The position numbers and the translations under genes are program-made. The notes under the pieces were generated by a model. It saw only the letters and a program-made list of their open reading frames with translations, did no database searches and was not told where the DNA came from. A stretch of DNA of 64,000 bases. Origin: Thiosocius sp942490985. Lineage in GTDB: Bacteria > Pseudomonadota > Gammaproteobacteria > Chromatiales > Chromatiaceae. The DNA is taken from contig CALNYW010000003.1 in assembly GCA_942490985.1 (NCBI GenBank), positions 124,001 to 188,000 of the forward strand. Direction: 5' to 3'. Positions 27,703-35,964 of this stretch are shown here, one piece after another; the stretch's first letter is position 1, and every line of letters starts with the position of its first letter.

Positions 27703-28895
27703 GCCTGCGGATCGCAGTCCTCGGCGGCGGGATCATGGGGGTGTCACTCGCGGTGCGTCTGGCCAGGCGCGGCGTCGCGGTCACCCTGTTCGAACGCGAG
27801 CATGCCCTGCTGCAGGGCGCTAGTCGCTTCAACGAGGGCAAGATCCACCTGGGCTGCCTCTACTCGGCCTCGGGTGGGCTGGAAACGGCGCGCCGGGTGC
27901 TGACCGGCGGCCTGCGCTTCTTCGATCTCGTCGAGGACCTGCTCGAGCAGCGCATTGGGCATTGGATCGCGCCCGGGGCCGACCACTACCTGGTGCATCG
28001 CAACAGCGTCGTCGGCGCCGACCAGGTTGCGGCCTACATGCGCGCAATCGCCGACCTCGTCGACACCCACCCCGACCGGGACCGCTACCCAGGCGCCCCG
28101 CAACGAGCAGACTTCCGGCGAATTGCGCTTGGTGACGTGCCTGCCGCGCTTGGCGCACCGATCACCGCCTGCCTGCGGGTGCCCGAGCGATCTGTCGCCA
28201 CGCAGCCGCTCGCAGATGCCCTGACCCGACGCGCCGAAGAGCAACCGGGCCTGGCGATCCTTACCGGCACCACCGTGCTCAGCGCCGACCTCAACGGACC
28301 ACGCGCCGCCGTGCGAACCGACCAAGGCCGGTTCGAGGGCTTCTTTTACGTTGTCAATGCCCTGTGGCAAGGGCGCCCACTGGTCGACAAGGCAAGCATC
28401 GGGCGCTGCGATCCCGAGCCCCACCACCGCTACCGGGTCTCGCTGTTTCTTGAAGACGGCCCGGACCCGGGCCTACCCAGCGCCGTGGTCGCCGCCGGCC
28501 CATTCGGCGACATCAAGAACTACGGCGGTGGCCGCTGCTACCTGTCCTGGTACCCAGCGGGCCTCATCGCCGAACAGGCTGCAGTCACGCCACCGGACGC
28601 CGCCCCGCCGCGCGGCCGGGAACCGCAACCCATCAGCAAAACGATCGTCGATGGACTTGCGAGCTGTTTGCCCGGCTTGCAGGGGCTCGACCTGTCGGCA
28701 TGGAAAACACAGGTTGCAGGCGGCTGGGTCTATGCGCAGGGCCGCGGCAGCCTGGACGACCCGAGCGCTTCGCTGCACCGACGCGACCTCATGGGTGTGT
28801 TCACTGAGGGCCGCTACATATCCGTTGACACGGGTAAGTACTCCACTGCACCGCACCTGGCGGCGGAGATCGAGGCGATGGTGTTGGATCGGTGA
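27699..28895 (+). CDS. FAD-dependent oxidoreductase (DAO family)
   Basis: A 398-residue flavoprotein. The FAD-binding fold begins at once (RIAVLGGGIMGVSLAVRLARRG), with the acidic strand end TLFEREHALLQGASRFNEGKIH. The DAO-type C-terminal segment (GVFTEGRYISVDTGKYSTAPHLA) is present. ATG 27699 overlaps the GT2 stop as ATGA; the frame is open further upstream but lies within the GT2 gene. It probably oxidises a C-N or C-O bond in a sugar or lipid intermediate. The exact substrate cannot be read from the sequence. Confidence 0.85.
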   Translation: MSLRIAVLGGGIMGVSLAVRLARRGVAVTLFEREHALLQGASRFNEGKIHLGCLYSASGGLETARRVLTGGLRFFDLVEDLLEQRIGHWIAPGADHYLVHRNSVVGADQVAAYMRAIADLVDTHPDRDRYPGAPQRADFRRIALGDVPAALGAPITACLRVPERSVATQPLADALTRRAEEQPGLAILTGTTVLSADLNGPRAAVRTDQGRFEGFFYVVNALWQGRPLVDKASIGRCDPEPHHRYRVSLFLEDGPDPGLPSAVVAAGPFGDIKNYGGGRCYLSWYPAGLIAEQAAVTPPDAAPPRGREPQPISKTIVDGLASCLPGLQGLDLSAWKTQVAGGWVYAQGRGSLDDPSASLHRRDLMGVFTEGRYISVDTGKYSTAPHLAAEIEAMVLDR

Positions 28896-29015
28896 CAGGG
28901 GCAATACAGGCAAGAGGACCCCAGCCTGCCGCTGTATCTTTTAGGGCCGCCATTTCTCCACAATCCCAACGACGCTCAGCGCAATTAGCGCCGCTACAAC
29001 CTAACGACCCGAACG

Positions 29016-30896
29016 ATGTCAGAACAGACTCAGCATGCCAACGATGCGACCGGGTTGCGCCCGGTTGCGAAAAAAGCTCACGTTGCAGCGAAATGCCCGG
29101 AATGTCTCGGCGCTCTCTCGGTACGAGACTTTCATTATCCTGGTGCACGTATCGTCGCAAGCGTGACATGCGACATTTGCGGCCGAGACTGGCTTGCCGA
29201 TGTTAAAGATCGGTACGGCTTGATGAGCACGCTGGTTTTCGACGATCAGGCGAAGCTTCTGCACGGCGGTGCCTTGTTCCCTTTCTGGTACAACTGGGCA
29301 GACCACCTGTTTAATAATCGCAGCAGTGAAGAAATCGACGTCGAAATCGTTGAAAGGCGGAAGATAACCCACCCGTTATTACTGAACTGTCTTGACCCGC
29401 TATACGGTCACATGCTTCTCGCCCTGCTGCAATCGACGATCTATCTGGACGAATACTCAGATTTCGATCTGATACCTATTGTTGCGCGCAACATGGTTTG
29501 GTTGCTGCCGGACGGCGTATCGGGCGCCATAGTCGTTGAATGGCCGACGCAAGCACACCTTTCATGGAACAGTGTCCTAGATGTCAAAGTCAGAGAATAT
29601 GTCGCTCAATTCGATGACACCCAGATCGCCCCCACACTCCCCGTGCCATATTCAGGCGATTTGGATATCCAACGTTTCAGCCGAACCACTCCCTTTGCGC
29701 GGAACTCGCTGCACGCTTGGAATTCAACACCCTATATCTGCTTTATCTGGCGTGACGACAGGTGGTGGGGAAACTCTGCTCAGGAACAAGCGGAGCATGT
29801 TGCCAGTCTATACGCGGCCCTCCTGACATCAAATCCGTCGATTCAATTCATCGTGGTCGGGGTAGCCAGCAGCGAACCTAGCCTGCCGGCCGACATCAGC
29901 ACCTGTTTCTTCGACCGGCCAACAGCCCAGAACGAAAAGCACCTCTTGGATCTTTATGCTCGTGCTCATGCAGTGGTCGGAGTCCACGGCTCAAACATGC
30001 TGCTTCCGTCGGCGCATGCAGCAGCAACCGTTGAGTTGGTGCCGCAGAACCGTTGGCACAACGCATGGACAGCGAGCCGATTTCGCCCGGAACAATGCAA
30101 CGCATCGACCGCTTTTTTGCACCGTTATGTGCCGGTATCCACATCCGCCCCTGAGGTAGCCGCAATTGTTCAGTCGATACTCTCCTTCGGGCCCTATTTT
30201 TCCGTGCTCGGTCCTCGTGAGGCATCGTCACCTGGCGAGGCAGATCTGCGCAGAATGGCGGAAATATCCCAAGCGCTAGGCGGCGAATTCCCCACGATCA
30301 CCGGACCAAGCGCAGACACCGTGAAGATTAAATCGCATGGCAACACCGGGCGGGACCCATTAGGAATCCTCGTACTGGGGTACAACCGTCCTCACCATTT
30401 GCAGTCCGTGCTCGAGAGTCTCCGGCTTCAGGGCCGAATAAATGACGTCCATGTCTGGATCGATGGCACCCAAGGTCGTGGCGAATACCACGGCGCGAAT
30501 GAAAAATCAGTCGAGATCGCCCGGCGCTATGCCGTTAAAAAAGTCCGTGCATTGAACAGCCACCTCGGCATCGAAAAAATGATGCTGGATGCACTCGATG
30601 ATATGTCCCAGCGTTACCCACGCGTGCTGGTGCTCGAAGACGACTGCTTTCCGCTGGAAGGTGCCGTGGAGGCCTTTGAAAAGACCCTCGACGAGGTTGC
30701 ATCGGACGAGCACATCTATTCAGTCTACGGGCATCACTTCGGTACCGAGCCCGCGGACGACCAGGATTTTACGCGCTTCCAGGGCTGGGGATGGGCGGCG
30801 CGTAGCAGCCGCATCCGTGCACTGCTCCCGCAACTACGGAATTTGTTCTCGGATGAGCGAGCACGCGTACCTGGATCATGTTGGCCAACGAACTGA
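29016..30896 (+). pseudogene. 5' part of a fused glycosyltransferase gene (zinc ribbon, GT61-like, GNT-like), frameshifted
   Basis: An open frame of 626 residues. Residues about 20-60 carry two CxxC pairs (CPEC, CDIC) like a zinc ribbon. The central region ends in AVVGVHGSNMLLPSAHA, similar to GT61 active-site loops. From about 450 comes a GNT-I/GT2-like domain (LGILVLGYNRPHHLQSVL, VLVLEDDCFPLEGA, FQGWGWAARSSRI). The frame then runs into TGA at 30896 in mid-domain. The reading frame plus one carries EHAYLDHVGQRTD just there, and the original frame resumes with IRARLDRTPGR. Two compensating frameshifts around 30855 and 30895 would restore a continuous protein. Either the gene is decaying or these are sequencing errors. 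Confidence 0.7.
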
Positions 30897-31679
30897 CAGA
30901 TCAGCATCCGAGCGCGCCTGGACCGAACCCCGGGTCGCGATGTGCTCGGTGTGCTGTCGAAATTCTTCTCGTGGGACTCGGCGACTGCGTTCCTGACTGC
31001 GAAAGCGGGTCTCGTACACCGACGAACGCCCGGGGTTACGGTCGTCAACACCGGCATCATCGAAGGAATCGGCCACTTCCGGACTGACGCACCCCGGCTG
31101 CGCGAGCCACCGCTGAACATGATCACGTTGGCCGAGGCTTGGCGTCATTCCGACAGGACAATGTCGGCCTGCGACTTTCCGCGAACCCTCCACGGGCTTG
31201 ATGGCCTCGACCAACGCATCCTCGAAGCAATTGATCCGAAGCCGGGTTTTTTCGTCGAACTCGGTGCCTATGACGGCATAACCCAGAGCAACTCCGTTCT
31301 GCTTGAGGCACTTGGCTGGCGCGGACTTCTGATCGAGGCCACACCCAGCAGCTACGCGAAGTGCGTCAGGGCGCGCCCACAGATGATCGTTGAGCATGCC
31401 GCCTGCGTGGCCACTGGTCGCGAGACGCAAACTACGGTAATCACGGATGTTGGCCTGATGTCAATCACTTCTGAAAGCGACCTGGCCGGCGACGAACGCG
31501 CCGCATGGCTCGAGGCGCGGGGCCGTGCACCCCAAGAGATCGAGGTACCTGCCGTACCCATGAGCGAGTTGCTCGACAAGCATGGGATCGAGAAGGTTGA
31601 CCTGCTTCTACTCGACGTGGAGGGGGCTGAAGTCGAAGTGCTCAACGGCATCGACTTCGACCGCCAGCACCGACGCTGA
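30897..31679 (+). pseudogene. Middle part: GNT-like C-terminus fused to FkbM-type methyltransferase
   Basis: Continues in the same frame after the TGA at 30896. The first portion (LSKFFSWDSATAFL, VNTGIIEGIGHF) completes the glycosyltransferase domain. From about 31190 an FkbM-like SAM-methyltransferase follows: FFVELGAYDGITQSNSVLLE (SAM loop), GWRGLLIEATP, and DLLLLDVEGAEVEVLNGIDF. The frame ends at TGA 31679 before the FkbM C-terminus. An isolated ATG at 30942 could start translation of this piece, but it lies inside the previous domain. Confidence 0.7.
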
Positions 31680-31801
31680 TCGTCGCCGAGGACGCCTACC
31701 ATGAGGGCGTCGCCGCTTGCCTGGCGACCCACCGTTACAAAAGAGATGCGATACTGCTTGAGCGCAGGTATACGCGGGACTGCTTGTACAAGCGGACGTG
31801 A
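31665..31801 (+). pseudogene. 3' end of the FkbM domain in a shifted frame
   Basis: In the frame shifted by one base near 31665 the expected FkbM C-terminus is found: APTLIVAEDAYHEGVAAC through LLERRYTRDCLYKRT, stopping at TGA 31799-31801. This shows a third frameshift and fixes the real 3' end of the ancestral gene. Confidence 0.65.
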
Positions 31802-32088
31802 TTGCCAACAACGTCGTCGCGCTCGGGCGAACTTCTGGACGTCAAGGGTTATCCGAGGCCTGCATCGCCTGGCCAGCGGAAGTACACGGCCGAGTGCCTG
31901 TTACCGGCGAATCTGATGACGAAATGGTCAACGCCCAGTCGGATGTCACTCCTCGCTCGATGAACCACCGCGTGGACCGTTTGGCCAGTATCCTAGCATT
32001 GTTGGTGCCAGGTTGGGACCTCGATGTTGAGAACAGGAAGTCGTTTGTCACCGACCCGAATGGCACTTACTTAAGCATAACCAATTGA
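31798..32088 (+). CDS. Short ORF of unknown function next to the IS element
   Basis: A 96-residue frame whose GTG at 31798 overlaps the stop of the FkbM tail as GTGA, the arrangement used for coupled translation. I recognise no family. The segment DDEMVNAQSDVT and LVPGWDLDVENRKSF look protein-like but not diagnostic. It lies between a decayed gene and an insertion sequence and may itself be a remnant. Confidence 0.25.
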   Translation: MIANNVVALGRTSGRQGLSEACIAWPAEVHGRVPVTGESDDEMVNAQSDVTPRSMNHRVDRLASILALLVPGWDLDVENRKSFVTDPNGTYLSITN

Positions 32089-32128
32089 AAGCAGTACGAA
32101 AGCGACCGGTGTGACGTTAGGCTTCAAA

Positions 32129-32138
32129 TCGCCAAACC
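32129..32138. repeat. Candidate target-site duplication, left copy
   Basis: TCGCCAAACC occurs here and again at 33506-33515 in direct orientation, flanking the IS4-type transposase. Ten bases is within the range reported for the IS4 family. Confidence 0.45.
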
Positions 32139-33505
32139 ATCCACCTACATCAGGGACCGGTCAGAATGCATCATACCGCCGACGCCATTCGCGCCCAACG
32201 ACGTCTTATCCATACCGAGCGCCGTAACAGCGACTGTCTGGGGATCTTTAATCTTCTGACCAGCGACCTTTTGTTCGACAAAATCGAAAGCCTGCTACCC
32301 CAGCACCGGGAGCGGTGCTTTCCCCCAACGGAAACGCTGGCGATGTTTGTCAGCCAATCGCTCAACTCAGATCGATCCTGTCAGCAGATTGTCAATCAGG
32401 CAGCCGTGCAGCGTTTACTCACGGGTCTGCCGGTGTGCAGCACACATACCGGGGGTTACTGTCGGGCGCGCCAACGGCTGCCGCTTGATTTGGTGTCGGG
32501 TTTGGCAAGTCATGTCGGACGACAGATTGATCGGCAGGTGCCCGACCGCTGGCATTGGCGGGGGCGTCGCGTCCGTCTCGTCGACGGCACAACAGTGACG
32601 ATGCCAGATACCTCGGCCAATCAAGCGGCCTATCCCAAGCACGGTGGCCAAAAGTCTGGGCTGGGGTTTCCGATTTGCCGGATTGTCGGTATCACCTGTT
32701 TGTCCAGTGGCGCCCTGTTGAATGCCGCTGTTGGTCGCTTCAACGGCAAAGGCGGTGATGAGCAAACCCTCTTGCGTTCCATCCAGGACACGCTCGAACC
32801 TGGTGATATGCTGCTGGGGGACGCGTTCTTTCCCACCTATTTCTTCCTGGCTGCCATGCAGGCGCGTGGTGTCGATATCTTGATGGAGCAAATGGGCGTC
32901 CGGAAAAGGACCACCGACTTCCGCCGCGGAAAGCGGCTCGGCTCACGGGACCACCTGATCACACTCCACAGGCCCAAATCCCGTCCACACTGGATGACCG
33001 AGGTCGACTTTCAGTCGGCACCCAAGACCCTGACGGTGCGAGAGTTCAAGGCTGGCGGCAAGATCATGATCACCACGCTGAACTGTCCCTGCGATGCGCC
33101 CAAAGTTGAGTTGAGAACCTTGTACAAACAGCGCTGGTCCGTCGAACTGGATATACGCAGCATCAAAGAAACCATGGGGATGGATGTGCTGAGCTGCAAA
33201 ACGCCCCAGATGGTGCTCAAGGAAATATGGGTCCACCTCTTGGCCTACAATCTCATTCGCCTTCTGATCGTACAGGCCGCGTTGGCTGTCGATACCACGC
33301 CCAGGGAGATCAGCTTCAAACACTGTTTGCAGCTTTGGTTGGTATTCAGTCAGCAACTCGACACCTTGAGTGACGAGCAGATGGGCGTGTTACTCATCCT
33401 CATCGCCCAAAAACAGGTCGGCAACCGACCAGGAAGAATCGAACCACGTGCGGTAAAACGACGGCCAAAACCCTATCCCTTACTGAACGTTCCCAGAGCT
33501 CAGGC
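32139..33505 (+). mobile_element. IS4-family insertion sequence, about 1.37 kb
   Basis: Boundaries are inferred from the 10-bp direct repeat on both sides. The inner ends (ACCTACATCAGGGACCG on the left, and GCCTGAGCTCTGGGAACG as the reverse complement of the right) align with one gap at about two thirds of positions, which fits imperfect terminal inverted repeats. With these borders the transposase stop codon lies outside the element. The right flank is the 3' end of phoX and the left flank is the glycan island, so the element sits at the junction of two regions. Confidence 0.5.
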
Positions 33506-33560
33506 TCGCCAAACCGTCAGAAAATTCGGGCATCCCGACGCCGGTACTCACCTGTCTTGA
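32166..33560 (+). CDS. IS4-family DDE transposase
   Basis: A 464-residue transposase. The DDE residues are in RLVDGTTVTMPDT (first Asp), MLLGDAFFPTYFFL (second Asp) and the YREK motif YKQRWSVELDIRSIKETMG (catalytic Glu). An N-terminal helical DNA-binding region precedes them. The full-length frame suggests the element may still be active. The C-terminus (RKFGHPDAGTHLS) runs 44 bases into the antisense 3' end of phoX, so the last dozen or so residues probably come from host sequence. Confidence 0.93.
   Translation: MHHTADAIRAQRRLIHTERRNSDCLGIFNLLTSDLLFDKIESLLPQHRERCFPPTETLAMFVSQSLNSDRSCQQIVNQAAVQRLLTGLPVCSTHTGGYCRARQRLPLDLVSGLASHVGRQIDRQVPDRWHWRGRRVRLVDGTTVTMPDTSANQAAYPKHGGQKSGLGFPICRIVGITCLSSGALLNAAVGRFNGKGGDEQTLLRSIQDTLEPGDMLLGDAFFPTYFFLAAMQARGVDILMEQMGVRKRTTDFRRGKRLGSRDHLITLHRPKSRPHWMTEVDFQSAPKTLTVREFKAGGKIMITTLNCPCDAPKVELRTLYKQRWSVELDIRSIKETMGMDVLSCKTPQMVLKEIWVHLLAYNLIRLLIVQAALAVDTTPREISFKHCLQLWLVFSQQLDTLSDEQMGVLLILIAQKQVGNRPGRIEPRAVKRRPKPYPLLNVPRAQARQTVRKFGHPDAGTHLS
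33506..33515. repeat. Candidate target-site duplication, right copy
   Basis: TCGCCAAACC, a direct copy of 32129-32138, marks the proposed right border of the IS4 element. It lies two bases downstream of the phoX stop codon in the phoX direction. Confidence 0.45.
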
Positions 33561-35442
33561 CGTTGAACACGACCAACTGATCCTGCAGATCGCCGGGCTG
33601 GCCACCGTCGGTGCCGATGAACAGGCGACCGTAAGGGTCGGCCCAAGCCGCGTCAGGATCGGTGAAGGTATTTGCACCACCATCAGCGGGCGGCGTATAC
33701 GCGGCAAACTCGAAATCCAGCGGGTTTCCGCTCTCATCAACAGAATCCGTTTCCGGGTCCGTCGGGCGAGTATTGCGTGCCAGGATAAAGATCTCCCAGC
33801 GGAACTCCGTGCTGCTGATGTCATCCGTACGGATGATGTGACCGTCCGCATGGTTGAAGATCGGGTTGACCTCGTTGACACTGATTGGACCGTCCTTCGG
33901 CGCCACCGTGTCTTTGGCGGTGTTGTTGGTCAGCGTCCAGTAGACCTCACCCTTGGTGCCAATGGTGGTCCATTCCGGACGGTCCATCTTCGTAGCGCCC
34001 ACGGCGTCGGCTGCCAGGCGTGTGTATACGAGCACCTGGTCTTGTGTCGTCAGACCGGCGGCTTGGATGTCCGGGTTGTCAGCTGTGAGTTCAACCCATT
34101 CGCCATGACCCTTGCCGTCGCCGTCTGAGAGGTCTTCCGATCCACCAAACACGGCCACGTAGAGCTTACCATCGTCCAGCGGATGATCCGCACCCTTGAA
34201 GCTATAGTGACGCCACGGACGGTTCGACTCGTATTTGTAGCAGTAGTCGCCACGCTGATCGTCCCCCATGTAGACGGCGACACGACCATCACGAAGCTCC
34301 TTGACCGCGACTGCCTCATGCTTGAAACGTCCCATGGCAGTGCGCTTGACCGGCTTTTTCTCGCCGTCGAACGGGTCTATCTCGACGCACCAGCCAAAAC
34401 GATTCGACTCATTTTTGAACTCTGGATCGGAGAGATCAAAACGCTCATCGAAGAGGTGCCATCCGTACCCGAAACCACCCGTACTGAAACCATAGCGGCT
34501 AAACGCCTCGTCCTGTAAGTCGTCAAAACCACCGATCGATTCTGTGGTGCTGCCAAAATACCCGTTGAAGTTCTCTTCACAGGTAACGTAGGTACCCCAA
34601 GGCGTCGTGCCGGAACCGCAGTTATTCACGGTGCCCAGGACTGGATTGTCCGCTGGATTCTCCAGTAGCGGGCTATCCGCAGCTGGACCCGAGACGTGCA
34701 TCTGAGTGTTGACGGTGATGCGGCGGCTGTTGCGGCTCGGTACCACTTTCCAGTAACCGCTGCGACTCTGATAAATCGCAACCACCGACACGCCGTGAAC
34801 CGCCTGAGACAGACGGACGTCTTCCAGCGACTCCGGCGCATCCTTCCCGAGCACGTGCGGATTCGTGCCAAATTCGTGATTCACGCACAACATGCCAAAG
34901 CGGTTCCACAGCAGCTTGTTGCGTAACTTCGCCGGCAGTTCGCGACCACGCCGCTGCTCCCAACGCAGGATGCGTGGCAGATTGCCCGGATAAAACCACA
35001 TGCCGTCATGGCCAATGCCGACCTGACGTTCTGCCTGTGCTGCGGTCGGGCGAGTCGATGCACCCTTGTACTCCGGCACGCCAGCGTTAGGGTTGATCGG
35101 CGTTCCCCAGGGGATCAGGACCTGGTACTCGTAATCCGATGAGACGGTGACGATCTGACCATTGTTGCCTTCGATCAATGCCTGGCCTTCGGTCAGAGGC
35201 TCAAAACCGACCAGCGGTGCCTTCTTCGGCTTCGGTTTGTACCAGCCATAACCGAAGGCCTGAGCCGACGCCGGCGCCAGGAAGGTAGCGCCGGCTGCCG
35301 CCAGCGAGCCCACCATCACTTTACGGCGTGACATGCTGGCCTGTAGCACGTCGCGAAATTCTGGATTGTTTGTCGGATTGGACGAATAGTTCTCTGCGTC
35401 GTCAAAATTTTCTGCCTGAGGTGCCGGCTTGTGAGTTGCCAT
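33517..35442 (-). CDS. phoX: PhoX-family alkaline phosphatase, Tat-exported, probably shortened at the C-terminus
   Basis: A 641-residue PhoX. The N-terminus contains a twin-arginine signal (SRRKVMVGS near residue 38, then AAAGATFLAPASAQA). Family blocks include CVNHEFGTNP, GTVNNCGSGTTPWGTYVTCEENFNGYF, GRFKHEAVAV, VYMGDDQRGDYCYKY and DAAWADPYGRLFIGTDGGQPGDLQ. PhoX enzymes are periplasmic or surface calcium/iron phosphatases that release phosphate from organic esters. Most relatives continue for some tens of residues after the FIGTDGGQ block with a conserved EVTG region; here the frame stops after GEYRRRDARIF. The IS4 insertion lies immediately beyond the stop, so the 3' end was probably altered before or with that event. 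Confidence 0.9.
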   Translation of the reverse strand: MATHKPAPQAENFDDAENYSSNPTNNPEFRDVLQASMSRRKVMVGSLAAAGATFLAPASAQAFGYGWYKPKPKKAPLVGFEPLTEGQALIEGNNGQIVTVSSDYEYQVLIPWGTPINPNAGVPEYKGASTRPTAAQAERQVGIGHDGMWFYPGNLPRILRWEQRRGRELPAKLRNKLLWNRFGMLCVNHEFGTNPHVLGKDAPESLEDVRLSQAVHGVSVVAIYQSRSGYWKVVPSRNSRRITVNTQMHVSGPAADSPLLENPADNPVLGTVNNCGSGTTPWGTYVTCEENFNGYFGSTTESIGGFDDLQDEAFSRYGFSTGGFGYGWHLFDERFDLSDPEFKNESNRFGWCVEIDPFDGEKKPVKRTAMGRFKHEAVAVKELRDGRVAVYMGDDQRGDYCYKYESNRPWRHYSFKGADHPLDDGKLYVAVFGGSEDLSDGDGKGHGEWVELTADNPDIQAAGLTTQDQVLVYTRLAADAVGATKMDRPEWTTIGTKGEVYWTLTNNTAKDTVAPKDGPISVNEVNPIFNHADGHIIRTDDISSTEFRWEIFILARNTRPTDPETDSVDESGNPLDFEFAAYTPPADGGANTFTDPDAAWADPYGRLFIGTDGGQPGDLQDQLVVFNVKTGEYRRRDARIF

Positions 35443-35964
35443 CAGGAATGTTCCTCCACGGATTAGGCATGTGGTGATGAGTTAGCTGATGCCTGGATTG
35501 GCGAACGCGCGCAATACGCGTGCCCAACCAAGGGACCCGCGCACCATAGGAGGCGAATGTGACGACAAAATTTACTTTTGAGCCAGATCAAATGAAGGAA
35601 ATATGACGACAAGCAAAGTCGGGGTATTGGTTCCGATATCGCGGCCTGACCAGCCAGACCAGAAACGGCTCTCGGCGAAACTACGTCGGCTATAGCAACA
35701 ACGCCCGACAAGCGTCTGACCGGTCGGTTTTCGTCGAAAGATTCTGTCGGCAGGCAACGACTGCCAGCGTTTCCATGCGCTGCAAATCGACAGGCCTCGG
35801 CGTTCTCACCAGGGTACTTAGATTCTTGCGAATTGCTTCAGTAAGTTTGCGTGGACCGAGAAAGACGCTAATCTTTTATAAAGACTGCGTCATATTGTGC
35901 AATGCTGCGACAGCTACAAGTGCGGCGTTTTGCCACCACCCTCCTTTGACAAGAAGATCTCACC
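35443..35964. other. 522-base divergent intergenic region between phoX and gspE
   Basis: Carries promoters for phoX (minus) and the T2SS operon (plus). A candidate Pho box lies at 35592-35609. No gene was recognised; short frames such as 35775-35975 have no motif. Confidence 0.5.
35592..35609 (-). promoter_or_regulatory. Candidate Pho box upstream of phoX
   Basis: Read on the minus strand the site is TCGTCAT-ATTT-CCTTCAT, two 7-mers with 4-base spacing, each matching five of seven positions of the PhoB half-site CTGTCAT. It lies about 150 bases upstream of the phoX start. A weaker related half-site (TCGTCAC) lies at 35559-35565. PhoB control of phoX would be expected. Confidence 0.5.
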
